DNA of 64,000 bases, taken from NCBI RefSeq assembly GCF_012927125.1, contig NZ_JABBFZ010000019.1, positions 1 to 64,000 on the forward strand, read 5' to 3'. Made by a program: the position numbers and the translations under genes. Below, in pieces: positions 26,901 through 36,005 of this stretch. How positions within the stretch are numbered: the stretch's first letter is position 1; each line of letters opens with the position of its first letter. The notes under the pieces are model-generated. The model was given only the letters and a program-made list of their open reading frames with translations. It made no database searches and was not told where the DNA came from. This DNA comes from Paraburkholderia antibiotica (GTDB lineage: Bacteria; Pseudomonadota; Gammaproteobacteria; Burkholderiales; Burkholderiaceae).

Positions 26901-28251
26901 TCTCGATTCGGCGAGGTTTGACGACCATCAGGATCCCATGCATCGGTCGCAGCGAAATCGCCGCGCCACGTTCGATAGGATGCCCAGGCACCACGCTCAG
27001 ATCGACGTGCTGCGCCACCACCGCCATCAGCACGCGCATCTGCAGCAACGCGGTCTGAAAGCCGATGCATTTGCGCATGCCGCCGCCGAACGGGAAATAG
27101 CCGAAGCGATGCGGAGTGGGCGCGTGGCTCGCGAAGTTCTCCGGATCGAACGCTTCGGGATTGCGCCAGAACTCCGGATGCCGATGCGTGACGTACGGCG
27201 ACATGAACACCGACGAGCCCTTCGGAACATAAAAGCCGCCGATCTCGTCGTCTTCGATCAGATCGCGCGTGAAGCCCCAGATCGGCGGATACACGCGCAG
27301 CACTTCGTCGACCACCTGGTTCAGATACGGCAGTGCGTCGAGATCTTCGAGCGTCGGCGCGCGTCCGCCGAGCCGCGCATCGAGTTCCTCGCGCAACTGG
27401 CGCATCACGCCGGGGTTCTGTGCCAGCGCATAGAGTGCCCACGCGATCCCGCTGCCAGTCGTTTCGTGACCGGCGAGGAACACGGTCATCACTTCGTCGT
27501 GAACCTCCTGCTGCGACATCGGCTGGCCGGTCTCCGGATCGCGTGCGTTCAGCAGCAGCGAAATCAGATCGCTCTCGTCGCACTGACCGGTGCGGTGATC
27601 CTCGATGATCTGCGCGATGATCGAATCGATGTTGCGGCGCGCCTCGGCGATGCGGCGATTGAAGCGCGTCGGCACCCAACGGGGAATCACGTCGTTGAGA
27701 TTGGCTTGCGGCATCATCGCCGTGATGCCGAAGCGCACCGACGGCCCGACCTGGCGCGCGAAGCGCGAGATATCGGTGTTGAACACCATCAGCCCGAGCA
27801 TGCTCAGGCTCAGGTGCATCATTTCCTCGACCACCTCGACCGGCTGGCCGTCCGGCAACTCGCCCCAGCGCTGCACGAGCTTGAACGCCGCGGCGCCGAC
27901 CGCCTCCGCGTGTTCGTTCACCTGCTTCTTGTGAAAGAGCGGCTGCACCACGCGACGATGACGCCGCCAGAACTCGCCGTCGGTGGTCAGCAAACCCTCG
28001 CCGAAGAACACCTTGAACGCGTCGTAGAAGCGGCCGCGCGAGTAGTTGCGATGGTTCTCCTGCAGCACGTACTGGATGTGCTCGGGATGCGCGAGCCCAT
28101 GCGTGAGGAACGGGCCGAGCCGGTTACGCGCGATGTTCCCGTACTGCCGATACAGATCCATCAGCATCGTGACCGGGTCATTCTTGTACGCGGCGAGATT
28201 GCCCGTGACGAAGTTGCCACGGGGGCCGGGAGCGAGGCGGCGGGTCTTCAT
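23968..28251 (-). CDS. Cytochrome P450 - ketoreductase - dehydratase fusion protein
   Basis: A 1427-residue three-part protein. Residues 1-450 are a complete P450: the oxygen-binding I-helix motif AGHETTGSG at 260, EVLR (ExxR) at 316-319, and haem Cys395 in FPFGGGMRKCIGF. Residues 451-605 are an Ala/Pro/Gln linker. Residues 610-1100 form a polyketide-type ketoreductase: a structural half, then NADPH site SGGARGIGLL at 839 and the Ser-Tyr site ending at Y1024 (GETDYAAANDAL). Residues 1110-1427 resemble a double-hotdog dehydratase, but I see no clear HxxxGxxxxP, so it may be degenerate or only structural. The gene overlaps the megasynthase stop as ATGA. It probably hydroxylates and reduces carrier-bound acyl chains. 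No ACP is fused. Confidence 0.87.
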   Translation of the reverse strand: MKTRRLAPGPRGNFVTGNLAAYKNDPVTMLMDLYRQYGNIARNRLGPFLTHGLAHPEHIQYVLQENHRNYSRGRFYDAFKVFFGEGLLTTDGEFWRRHRRVVQPLFHKKQVNEHAEAVGAAAFKLVQRWGELPDGQPVEVVEEMMHLSLSMLGLMVFNTDISRFARQVGPSVRFGITAMMPQANLNDVIPRWVPTRFNRRIAEARRNIDSIIAQIIEDHRTGQCDESDLISLLLNARDPETGQPMSQQEVHDEVMTVFLAGHETTGSGIAWALYALAQNPGVMRQLREELDARLGGRAPTLEDLDALPYLNQVVDEVLRVYPPIWGFTRDLIEDDEIGGFYVPKGSSVFMSPYVTHRHPEFWRNPEAFDPENFASHAPTPHRFGYFPFGGGMRKCIGFQTALLQMRVLMAVVAQHVDLSVVPGHPIERGAAISLRPMHGILMVVKPRRIEKRPGASGADASGSTGDVAGVAAAAASASASAAASASGAARAQTTPVGATPEGKVASGCPFSASGAAPQSAVASQATAAQQPVVAPQAAVAQQPVAAPQPAAAPQPAPAPNPAPASAIAAAVAAQTLSASPSLNPAPTSAQPSSSSSTGAVPDTVPNSRFTWFASEIEALPEAPAAELGGKRVVIVNGRAGTAERVAVALARASARVSVFAPGDADPVEAARALVRDAGPFDGIVDLSVEQAFSLDAAAAWEAPMRNSVAMLQACYPDWEVEENASRLFYLAVTWMDGLMGFGEKAAGPLVQPLGGLWAGLAKTLPQEVPNCNVCILDVAPDDAAQIDRLIARELYRWGPFEIGYRAGRRYTLRARRDELPAPQPGAEADLKPGDTVLFSGGARGIGLLCATAIAERYGSTVIVTGRDALPSGTEPWMTLDDAGFRRYGEEQLRLANRERTPKMIRDQLARLRRRRELKTALDALAARGLPVHYRVCDVTDAAAVRKLCGEWRDTLRIVIHNAGVDRPVRLPQKSADAFIDTVRTKVAGFANLCSAVAGYPRLVQFCNVGSLTGRWGGMTGETDYAAANDALARLGLWAHRHALPCSVKTLVWPTWEEVGMITNFAVTKRYISPLAVDEGVRHWLRELASRDSGEVMFMGAVGPALTPVQIKGFAPIVELPNIAELLTRRHHAGDPLRFRPFGCFETRYRIDPGAAPVALAFRVEGRHALPAALLIEHACSVSTWVTPPTLEPQYLETLTNVVIRLQPLPVDSDPSRGAGAEIVLQTEANGYLRDERWHVDVRCVHVETRAELLRATLVYRAGTAPTAARIVWPANASLSPAPALAASALTWNAHVLPGADWQTAFDPAGEIVGMGRVACADASDLWAVPFPPELLLPVNHVENILRALAAGQARDNPATPSAWRVERIALGGLPAASAAAIVQYRDGHVDVVDAHGQVLLELRGMTLPTVQPADRVEQAGQVAAQAA

Positions 28252-31200
28252 GCGCTCACCCGATTCGACATGCCGCGCGCGGCGACCAGCGCATCGACCT
28301 CGTCCTTCGACACATACGCGCCGCTATCGCGATGCACGTAGCCGATCACCACACCGGTCACGTCCTTCATCTGCATCAGCATGTGGCCGTCCGGGCGCAC
28401 CGCGACGAAGCGGTTGCGCGTGCCGACACCTTCGAGCGAAAACTCGCGCGGCGTCGCATACAGATCGATGCGGTCGTAGCGGCTCGACAGCTGGCAATCG
28501 TTGCCGTCTTCGTAGATGTCGATACGGCGGATCGTCATCGGCGCGGCGAGCGGGATGTAGTCGTCGGCGACGTAGTTCAGCACCGCGACGCGCGCGAGGC
28601 CGTCGAGCATGATGCTCGGCACGACGAAGCGCGAGAACACCGGATCGTCGACGCCCACGCCGAGCTGATAACGCGCGCGTTTGCCCGGAGGCGACGAACC
28701 GGTGTCGGTGGTCGACACGAACATCCCGCTCAGGTACACCGGCGCGGCCGCGAAGTGATACGGATCGGCGATCGACATGTGGCCAGCTTCGGGCCAGCGT
28801 GCCCAGGCCGGCGCAGGCTCATAGGCCGGCGCGAGCAGTACCTTGATCTCGAAGTGCAGCTTGTCGCGCACCAGCACCTGGCCGCTCGGCGCCTGCACGT
28901 CGCCGGTCACACGTACCTGCAGCGTGGTCAGCTCGCCGTCGCGCTTGATCATCTGCGCGTGGATGCGCTTCACGCCGGGGCGCTTCGCGTCGTAGACACG
29001 CAGGAAGTGGTGGAACACCGCGTCCTGGAAGCCGACCACCTTGAGGCCCGGCAGCAGTTTCAGCGCAGCCTCGGCGGCCAGCTCAGGCACAAAGGTGCCG
29101 GGCAGCGTCGCGAAACCGTTGACCACGTGATGCTGCAGATACGCGTCCGTCTGCAGATCGAACACGCGCTCGAACGTGATGCTCTCGGCGGTGTGCTGCA
29201 GTTCGCGGCCGAGATAGAAGTCGCCGATGCCGCCACCAACGATGCCGGTGGAAACTCGGGCGACGACGCGCGCCGGGCTCGCTTCAGGTGCCTTGACTTC
29301 GGGCGCCTTGAAGAAAGTCGGCAGATGCGCTTCGATCGCGCGCCGTTCGGGCACGCCGAGATGCACGGATGCCGAGGCCCGATCGACCAGATCGAGTTCG
29401 CGCAGGAAGTGATGCACGCCCTCTTCGGTGCGCATGCTGGTGAAGAGCCCGCTCTTTTCGAGGAACGCGCGCGTGACCGGATTCGAACCGAGCCCGACCG
29501 AACGCCACAAGGTCCAGCCGATCGTGAATTCGTCGTAGCCGAGCGCCGCGCGATGATAAGCGGCGCGCGTGTTCAGGAAGTCGTTGCCGGATGCGTAGTC
29601 GGTTTCGCCGGATTGACCCGTGAGGCCGATGAACGAGCCGAAGTTGCACCATGCGCGCGGCGGATTCGCGACGAACGCCTCGCGCAGGTTCCAGTAGCCG
29701 CGTACCTTGATGTCGCGCACCGCGACGAAGTCTTCGAAGGCCTTGACCGGGATCGACGCCGAGCGATTCAGGCCCGCCGCATTGACGACCAGATCGATCT
29801 GGCGTTCGCGCGCGGTGATCTGCTGCACGGCGGCCTGCACGCTGGCGCGATCGAACACGTCAGCGCGCAGATAGTGCACGCGGTCCGCGCCGCAATGCGC
29901 CTTCATCGTTTCGATGTTGCGATGCGCGGCGCGCACCTCGACCTGACGCTCGAACGACTTGATGATCTGCGGCAGCGGCATCGACGGATGCTGCTCCTTC
30001 TGTTCGCGGATGTACTGCGGACGCCGCTTGATGAAGTCTTCGTCGCTACCGGCGAAGGTCTCCGGCGGATAGTCGTCGAGACGGCTGCTGCCGATCAGGT
30101 AGAGCGTCGGGCGGTAATGAGCCGCGACCTCTTTCATCAGCTCGGCGGTAATGCCGCGCGCACCGCCGAACGCGACCACGACCGAGTCGGGGCCGAGCCG
30201 CGCGAGCCGGTCGTCCGGCAGTTCGCCGGCGGCCTCGGTCACGCGGATCGTCAGACGGCGCGAGCCGCTCAGCACCACCACCGGCAGCAGATGCAGCGCG
30301 CCGCTTTCGTGCTCGGCCTGCGCGATCGCCACGCGAACCGTGGTGCTGCTGGTGAAGACCGCGAGCGAATGCGTGTCGTGCAGTTCGATCCCGAGCGCCT
30401 TCGTCAGACCGGAGAACAGCCCGGCTTCGGGATGCAGCACCGTGCCCGCGACCGCGTCGAGCAGCAGCGCGATAAACGAGCCGTGCTGCGACACGCCATC
30501 GTGACAGCGTTTCAACGCGAGGAATGCGAGGTCGTGCAGCGCCAGCAATTCCGGCACGGGCGGCGGCACCTGACGCGGCAACAGCTTGCTCGCGTGCAGC
30601 GAACTCAGCACGCGCACATGCTGCACGTCGGCATGCAGCAGGCCGGCGAGCGTTTCTTCATCGGGCAATTGCACGTGATGCCAACCCGCGCGCGCTTGCG
30701 CGAGCGGCTGCGTCGACAGCACGATCAGATCGGACGGCAACGTGTCGAGTTCGGCGAGCAATTGCGGCGCGTCGGTGACGACCACGCATTTCGCCGGCAA
30801 AAATTCGACCGGCTCGGCACCCCACTGCCACGGCACCTCCTGCAGATCGATGCGATAGCGTTTGACGCCGAGGGGGTCGCCATCGGCGGCCACGTCGGTT
30901 CGATAGAGCGCCGGCGGCAAGAGGGTCGGCGCAGCGGCTGCGGTAGCCCCGGCAGCCGCAGCCGCCGGGGCTACCGCCGCGGCGACGCTCACGCTTGCGC
31001 GCTGCTGAGACGGTGCGATCGGCGCGGACGGCGCGCCCGAAGACGGGAGCGATTGCACCGTCGTCTTGCGACGCGTCGAATCCGGTCCCGCGCCCGGCGG
31101 CAGGTCGCCACGCGTCAGACGCAGCGAGAAGCGCGCACGGTCGCCCGGGTTGTGGGTCGCCACGGTGGCCGCGGCATCTTCGCGCACCAGTGCGCTCAGT

Positions 31201-34200
31201 ACCGAGACGGCCGCATCGGCGCCCGCATACGTGACCGCACGTCCTTCGCTATCGCGCGGCGCCGGCGTGGTTGTGCCCGTGCTGTCGCTTGCGCGTTCGG
31301 TCTCGACCCACGCGAGCACCGGCAAGTCCGCCGCTTCGGCCTGCGCCTGCGTCGTCACCGCGAACAGCACGACGCCTTCGGCGAGTGCGGTGTCGAATGC
31401 GGGCTGCACTTCGTCCGCCACGTTGCCGTTGATGCCGCCGACGATCACCATGTCGAGTTCGCCGCTATGCAGGAAACGCGCGGCCACTTCGAAGGCGGCG
31501 AGCGTCGATGCATGGCCGGCATCGACGGTCATGTTCATCCCGTGCAGATCGTGATAGTTCGCGATGCGCGCCGGAATCACGTTCGACATCATGCCCGGGA
31601 ACGAATTCTCTGTGGTCGGCGGCACGAGGCTGCGCGTCTTCGTGCGCAAGCCGGCGAGCGCCGCATCCATTGCGCGGAATTTGGCGGTCTCGGGCACGCC
31701 GCGCAGCGCCGTGTCGATGTCGTCGAGATAGCAACGGCTCGCGTACAGCGCCGAGTTGCGCGTCGGGCCCATATGGCCCATCACGATGCCGATCGTGTCG
31801 CTGGTCGCGCTCCAGAACGGCAGCAGCTTCTCGCGCAGGTCGTGCGCGGCATCGAGCGACATCAGCTGGCAGCGGTCGAGCGCGCGCAGCACCGCCGGCG
31901 GCATGCGGACGCGGTCGAAGCTCGGCAGCGGATAACTGAGGCCGAAGCTCGCGTGCGGAGCGGCACCTTCGCCGCGCAGCCACGACGACACCGCGCCGTC
32001 ATTGGCAAGACCCGGGAATTTCGCCGACCAGCCGACGATCGCGAGCGGCGCCTTGTCGTGCTGTCGCGGCGACGGCACAGCGGGCAGATCGGGCCGGTAC
32101 TCGCTGATCACGAGGTGGCCGTTGGTGCCGCCGAAGCCGAAGCCGGACACCGCCGCGGCACGCGCGCGGTCGGCTTCGCGCGGCCATGCGACCGCGCTGG
32201 TGGGAATGGTCAGGCCGGTCGTGGCGAGGTCGAACTCGCGCGGCGCTTCGGAATAGCGGTGCTGCGGCGGAATGCAGTCGTACTGCAGGCCGAGCAGAAC
32301 CTGAATCAGCGACACCACGCCCGCGGCCCAACCCGTGTGGCCCACCAGCGACTTGTTCGATGTCACCTGCACGGTGCGGTTCTGGCCGAGCGAATCGCGC
32401 AGGCTCTGGAACTCGGCGAGGTCGCCCGCCGGCGTGCCGGTGGCATGAGCGACGACCCAGTCGATCTGCTCGCTCGTCACGTCGGACTGCTGGTACGCGC
32501 GGCGAATTGCGATGCCCTGGCCATCCGGATTCGGCGCGTAGATCGCCTTGCCCTTGCCGTCGGACGACGAGCCGAACGCCTTCAGGACGCCGAGCACACG
32601 GTCGCCATCGGCAATCGCGCGCTTCAGGCGCTTGAGGATCACGACGCCTGCGCCGTCGGCGAACAGCACGCCATCGCACTTCTCGTCGAGCGGGCGCACT
32701 TCGCCGCTGCGCGACAGACCGTGCAGCTTCGAGAACAGCACCGAGCAACGCGGCGCGAGCGCGAACGCGCCACCGCAGGCAACGACATCGTGCTGGCCGA
32801 GCAGCAGCCCCTTGATGCCGAGGTCGACCGAGTACAGCGACGACGAGCACGCGGTGTCGACCATCATGTATTCGGCGTCGTCGGGCAGGATGCCCTTCAT
32901 CGCGTCGAGGCCGACACGATGCGGGAAGAATTCCGCGAGCCCGGCCGCGCCGCGTCGATAGCGTGCATTCAGTACGTCGCCGACGTGCGCGATGCACGCG
33001 TCGCGCTCCTCGGGCGAGACGCCGGCTTCGTCGAGTGCGCTATGCAGACGCGTGCGTGCGGCTGCCAGCACCATGCCTTCCTCGAGATGCTGGCTGCCGT
33101 CGGCGGTGTAGCCGACGAGAAACGACGTGCGGTCGTCCTGACGGATGCGCACGCCGTCGAGCGCCTGCAGCAGCGAGTGGCGCAGCCACAGCGTGGTGAG
33201 TTCGTGATGATCGCCTTCCTGCCCGGCCAGTTCGGATTTCAGAGCGGGCGTCGGCTGGAAATCGCCGATGAACACCGAGCGCGACTGATAGCCCTTGTCT
33301 TCGGCCGACGTATCCGCCGAATAGAACGAGCGGTAGTCCCAGCGGTCGGCCGGCACGTTGCCGAACAGCTCCGGCCCTTCGAGCAGCGCGCGCCAGAATT
33401 CCTGCGGGCTGTTGGCGCCCGGAAGGGCAAGGCCCATACCGACCACAGCGATGGCGTCGTCGCTTGCGTCGATCGCATCGAGCAGGTTGTGGCCGTTGCT
33501 GTTCAGAATCTTCTGCGTGGCGGGATTGGCGTGGGTCGGCAGCGGCTGCGCGCCGGCCGCGGGCGTGGCACCCTGCGCGCCTTGCGACGCCCACTCCGCA
33601 CGCGGCGACAGGCCTTCGCTGCACAGCGACAGGCCGCCGTCGGCCGTGACCACCTGACCCGTCACCCAGCGCGACGCGTCGGAAGCGAGGAACAGCACCA
33701 CGTCGGCGAGATCCTCGGCGGTCGCGAGGCGTTTGAGCGGCGTCGCGGCGATGCTGGAGCGGCGCGTGTTGTCGGGATCGGGAAACTGCTGCGCGACGTC
33801 GCCGTCGATCAGGGTGGACGAGGCGCTGTTCACGCGGATGTTGTCCGCCGCGTATTCGACCGCGAGATAACGCGTCATCGATTCGAGCGCGGCCTTCGCG
33901 GTACCGACCACGAGATAGTTGGCCGGCACCAGCGTGGAGCCGACCGACGACACGTTGACGATCGAGCCGCCACCCGTGCGCGCCATCAGCGCGGCCGCGC
34001 GACGCGAGCACCAGAACGCCCCTTTCAGGTTGGTGTCGAGCGCGCGATCGAAATGCTCGGACGCGATGTCGCCGACGCCGAGCAATGCGCCCGACGCCGC
34101 GTTGTTGACCAGAATGTCGAGACGGCCGTACTTGGCCTCGATCTCGTCGAACATCCGGTCGACCTGAGACTGCTGGGCCACCGACGCCCGGATGACGTCG

Positions 34201-34379
34201 ACGGTGGCGCCGAGCGCCCGCAACTCCGCCACTGTCTCTCTCGACGCATCGAGAGAATGGAAAAAATTCACGATGACATGAGCACCCTGCTCGGCAAAAC
34301 GCCGGCAGATCGTCTTACCGACGTTCTTCGCGCCACCCGTCACCAGAACCAGCTTACCCTTCAGATTGGAGCTTGACAT
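28248..34379 (-). CDS. PUFA-synthase-like megasynthase: ER(FabL-like)-KS-CLF-KR-DH
   Basis: 2043 residues from ATG 34379; an ATG at 34418 behind GAGGCGG would add 13 residues. Domains in order: (1) residues 1-255, an SDR enoyl reductase like FabL, with LVTGGAKNVGK and Y155-x6-K162. (2) About 310-765, a full ketosynthase, with C511 in VDTACSSSL, H645 in HATGTPAGD and H681 in SNKSLVGHTG. (3) About 778-1090, a second KS fold with H956 in VDAGHAS instead of Cys, like a chain-length factor. (4) An Ala-rich linker, then about 1180-1680, a PKS-type KR (FGGARGITAEL, GETDYASGNDF). (5) About 1740-2030, a hotdog dehydratase with HHVVNGFATLPGTF and PSIMLDGLAR. The KS-CLF pairing is typical of PUFA synthases. 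AT and ACP are supplied by the preceding gene. Confidence 0.88.
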   Translation of the reverse strand: MSSSNLKGKLVLVTGGAKNVGKTICRRFAEQGAHVIVNFFHSLDASRETVAELRALGATVDVIRASVAQQSQVDRMFDEIEAKYGRLDILVNNAASGALLGVGDIASEHFDRALDTNLKGAFWCSRRAAALMARTGGGSIVNVSSVGSTLVPANYLVVGTAKAALESMTRYLAVEYAADNIRVNSASSTLIDGDVAQQFPDPDNTRRSSIAATPLKRLATAEDLADVVLFLASDASRWVTGQVVTADGGLSLCSEGLSPRAEWASQGAQGATPAAGAQPLPTHANPATQKILNSNGHNLLDAIDASDDAIAVVGMGLALPGANSPQEFWRALLEGPELFGNVPADRWDYRSFYSADTSAEDKGYQSRSVFIGDFQPTPALKSELAGQEGDHHELTTLWLRHSLLQALDGVRIRQDDRTSFLVGYTADGSQHLEEGMVLAAARTRLHSALDEAGVSPEERDACIAHVGDVLNARYRRGAAGLAEFFPHRVGLDAMKGILPDDAEYMMVDTACSSSLYSVDLGIKGLLLGQHDVVACGGAFALAPRCSVLFSKLHGLSRSGEVRPLDEKCDGVLFADGAGVVILKRLKRAIADGDRVLGVLKAFGSSSDGKGKAIYAPNPDGQGIAIRRAYQQSDVTSEQIDWVVAHATGTPAGDLAEFQSLRDSLGQNRTVQVTSNKSLVGHTGWAAGVVSLIQVLLGLQYDCIPPQHRYSEAPREFDLATTGLTIPTSAVAWPREADRARAAAVSGFGFGGTNGHLVISEYRPDLPAVPSPRQHDKAPLAIVGWSAKFPGLANDGAVSSWLRGEGAAPHASFGLSYPLPSFDRVRMPPAVLRALDRCQLMSLDAAHDLREKLLPFWSATSDTIGIVMGHMGPTRNSALYASRCYLDDIDTALRGVPETAKFRAMDAALAGLRTKTRSLVPPTTENSFPGMMSNVIPARIANYHDLHGMNMTVDAGHASTLAAFEVAARFLHSGELDMVIVGGINGNVADEVQPAFDTALAEGVVLFAVTTQAQAEAADLPVLAWVETERASDSTGTTTPAPRDSEGRAVTYAGADAAVSVLSALVREDAAATVATHNPGDRARFSLRLTRGDLPPGAGPDSTRRKTTVQSLPSSGAPSAPIAPSQQRASVSVAAAVAPAAAAAGATAAAAPTLLPPALYRTDVAADGDPLGVKRYRIDLQEVPWQWGAEPVEFLPAKCVVVTDAPQLLAELDTLPSDLIVLSTQPLAQARAGWHHVQLPDEETLAGLLHADVQHVRVLSSLHASKLLPRQVPPPVPELLALHDLAFLALKRCHDGVSQHGSFIALLLDAVAGTVLHPEAGLFSGLTKALGIELHDTHSLAVFTSSTTVRVAIAQAEHESGALHLLPVVVLSGSRRLTIRVTEAAGELPDDRLARLGPDSVVVAFGGARGITAELMKEVAAHYRPTLYLIGSSRLDDYPPETFAGSDEDFIKRRPQYIREQKEQHPSMPLPQIIKSFERQVEVRAAHRNIETMKAHCGADRVHYLRADVFDRASVQAAVQQITARERQIDLVVNAAGLNRSASIPVKAFEDFVAVRDIKVRGYWNLREAFVANPPRAWCNFGSFIGLTGQSGETDYASGNDFLNTRAAYHRAALGYDEFTIGWTLWRSVGLGSNPVTRAFLEKSGLFTSMRTEEGVHHFLRELDLVDRASASVHLGVPERRAIEAHLPTFFKAPEVKAPEASPARVVARVSTGIVGGGIGDFYLGRELQHTAESITFERVFDLQTDAYLQHHVVNGFATLPGTFVPELAAEAALKLLPGLKVVGFQDAVFHHFLRVYDAKRPGVKRIHAQMIKRDGELTTLQVRVTGDVQAPSGQVLVRDKLHFEIKVLLAPAYEPAPAWARWPEAGHMSIADPYHFAAAPVYLSGMFVSTTDTGSSPPGKRARYQLGVGVDDPVFSRFVVPSIMLDGLARVAVLNYVADDYIPLAAPMTIRRIDIYEDGNDCQLSSRYDRIDLYATPREFSLEGVGTRNRFVAVRPDGHMLMQMKDVTGVVIGYVHRDSGAYVSKDEVDALVAARGMSNRVSA

Positions 34380-34463
34380 TACACGCCTATCCAGATCGAC
34401 CACAAAAAAACGATGCATGGCGTGGGCCGCCTCGCGGCGGCCTCACGCCGGGAAATTCACTCC

Positions 34464-36005
34464 CTAGTTGCCGGCAACCGCCGACGCACCCATCTGCGTA
34501 TGTACGAAATCGACGATCTGCCCCATCGCCTTGAAATCGCCGAAGCGGAAACCCGCGGGCAACGGCGGCAGCCCGTACAGCTTGCTGATGCGCTGGATGA
34601 TTTCCGTCTGCTTGACCGAGTCGATACCGAGTTCCGCCTCGAGCTCGACTGCTTCGGTGAAGACCTCGGGCGGGTATTCCATCGCTTCCGCGTAGATCGC
34701 TACGAGTTCATGGAACAGCTGGTCGCGCGAAATCGCGGCGCGGCGGGCCGCCGGCGGCGGCACGGCCGGGGCGCTGGGTGCCGCGACGGGCACAGCCGCG
34801 AGCGGCGGCGGAACAGCAGCGGCCACCGACTGTGCCGGCACGCTTGCGGTCATTCGCACCGCCGGCGCCGCCGCGACGTTTTGCGAGCCGTTCAACTGGT
34901 AGAACTTCTCGAATTCGGCTTTGATGCCGGCCGTTATCGCGGCCCCGCTGGCACGCCAGAACGTGTCGAAATCCGGCTGATTGAGATTGGTTTGAGCATT
35001 CGCGTTCACGATATTCATCTCCCTGAAATAAAGCACAACTTTCCTGATATTTTCGAGCTCAGCGCCGGCCCTTATGGCGCCCGAAAAAGTTTTAACTACT
35101 CCCGGACCGGCAATTCGAATAACTATTTTGCCAAGTGCGTCGAGCGCGCCACATTCGACATAAACATCGAAATTATCTGATTTAAGAAAACCTATTCCAT
35201 CAAAAAATTTAACCGGCAAGGTTAAGTGCTGCCCAAGGCAATTTCCGAATTCATCCGATGAATCGTAATAGCGATTCAGGATCGGAGAATAGATCGCATA
35301 TTGCGGTGCCTTTGTCGGATACGATTTCAACCGGCGTGAAAAAACCTCGCCCGCCTTCACGAGGCTGCTGTGATGAAATGCGTAGGGCGCTTTCAATTGC
35401 CGGGCGGTCATGCCCTGACCGGCACAATGGGCAACGAATGCCGCCATTTCGCCTTCGGGCCCGGACACCACGGTTTGCGAGCGATGGTTTTCGACCGCGA
35501 TCTGAATACGCGCATCCGCGTGCTCACCACGACCCGCATAAAACGCTTCGAGCGCCGCGTGCACGGCCTGAGGGCCCGCCGAGACCGCCGCCATGCAGCC
35601 GCTGCGCGGCGCTGCGGCGGCCAGCGATTCGATCCGGTCGCAGACGATCTGCGCACCCTGCTCGACCGAATAAACCCCCGCGCACACCAGCGCGGCGATT
35701 TCACCGAAGCTATGTCCTACCAGTACATCCGGCTCGATACCTTCCTGCCGAAGAATTTCGAAATTCGCAACCGAGACCGCATAAATAACCAGTTGCAGAA
35801 TATCTGATTTATTTCGAAAATTATCTTCGGCTGCATCTTCTCCACCCCAGATTACATCGAAAAAAGAATGACCAAGACGGCGTTGCGCTACCGTCTCGAT
35901 TGTTTTCAAGATTGGATCGATGCAATGATAGGTGGATCTTGATGCAAGCAAAGCGTCGGGATAAAACGCGCCCTGCCCAGGAAACATAAAGGCAATTCGA
36001 TTCAT
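34464..36005 (-). CDS. Acyltransferase - acyl carrier protein didomain
   Basis: A 513-residue protein. Residues 1-300 are a malonyl-CoA:ACP acyltransferase: FMFPGQGAFYPDAL, S99 in LVGHSFGEIAAL, and the HH pair at 211-212 in APYAFHHSSLV. An Ala/Pro linker follows, and residues 430-500 are an acyl carrier protein with the phosphopantetheine serine S463 in AELGIDSVKQTEI, the LGIDS form used by PUFA synthases. It supplies extender loading and carrier function for the downstream megasynthase, which lacks both. No phosphopantetheinyl transferase is in the window. The AT half is visibly richer in A/T than the ACP half and the genes that follow. It is the first gene of the cluster. Confidence 0.9.
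   Translation of the reverse strand: MNRIAFMFPGQGAFYPDALLASRSTYHCIDPILKTIETVAQRRLGHSFFDVIWGGEDAAEDNFRNKSDILQLVIYAVSVANFEILRQEGIEPDVLVGHSFGEIAALVCAGVYSVEQGAQIVCDRIESLAAAAPRSGCMAAVSAGPQAVHAALEAFYAGRGEHADARIQIAVENHRSQTVVSGPEGEMAAFVAHCAGQGMTARQLKAPYAFHHSSLVKAGEVFSRRLKSYPTKAPQYAIYSPILNRYYDSSDEFGNCLGQHLTLPVKFFDGIGFLKSDNFDVYVECGALDALGKIVIRIAGPGVVKTFSGAIRAGAELENIRKVVLYFREMNIVNANAQTNLNQPDFDTFWRASGAAITAGIKAEFEKFYQLNGSQNVAAAPAVRMTASVPAQSVAAAVPPPLAAVPVAAPSAPAVPPPAARRAAISRDQLFHELVAIYAEAMEYPPEVFTEAVELEAELGIDSVKQTEIIQRISKLYGLPPLPAGFRFGDFKAMGQIVDFVHTQMGASAVAGN

Noticed and set aside
22564..28341. A very long open frame on the plus strand (about 1925 codons) opposite the monooxygenase and P450-KR-DH genes
   Set aside because: It mirrors strong G/C third-codon bias of the minus-strand genes; composition is Arg/His/Ala-rich without any domain, while the minus strand encodes recognisable enzymes.
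28332..34376. Another plus-strand open frame of about 2000 codons opposite the megasynthase
   Set aside because: Same cause: antisense shadow of a high-GC gene; no domain, no ribosome site.
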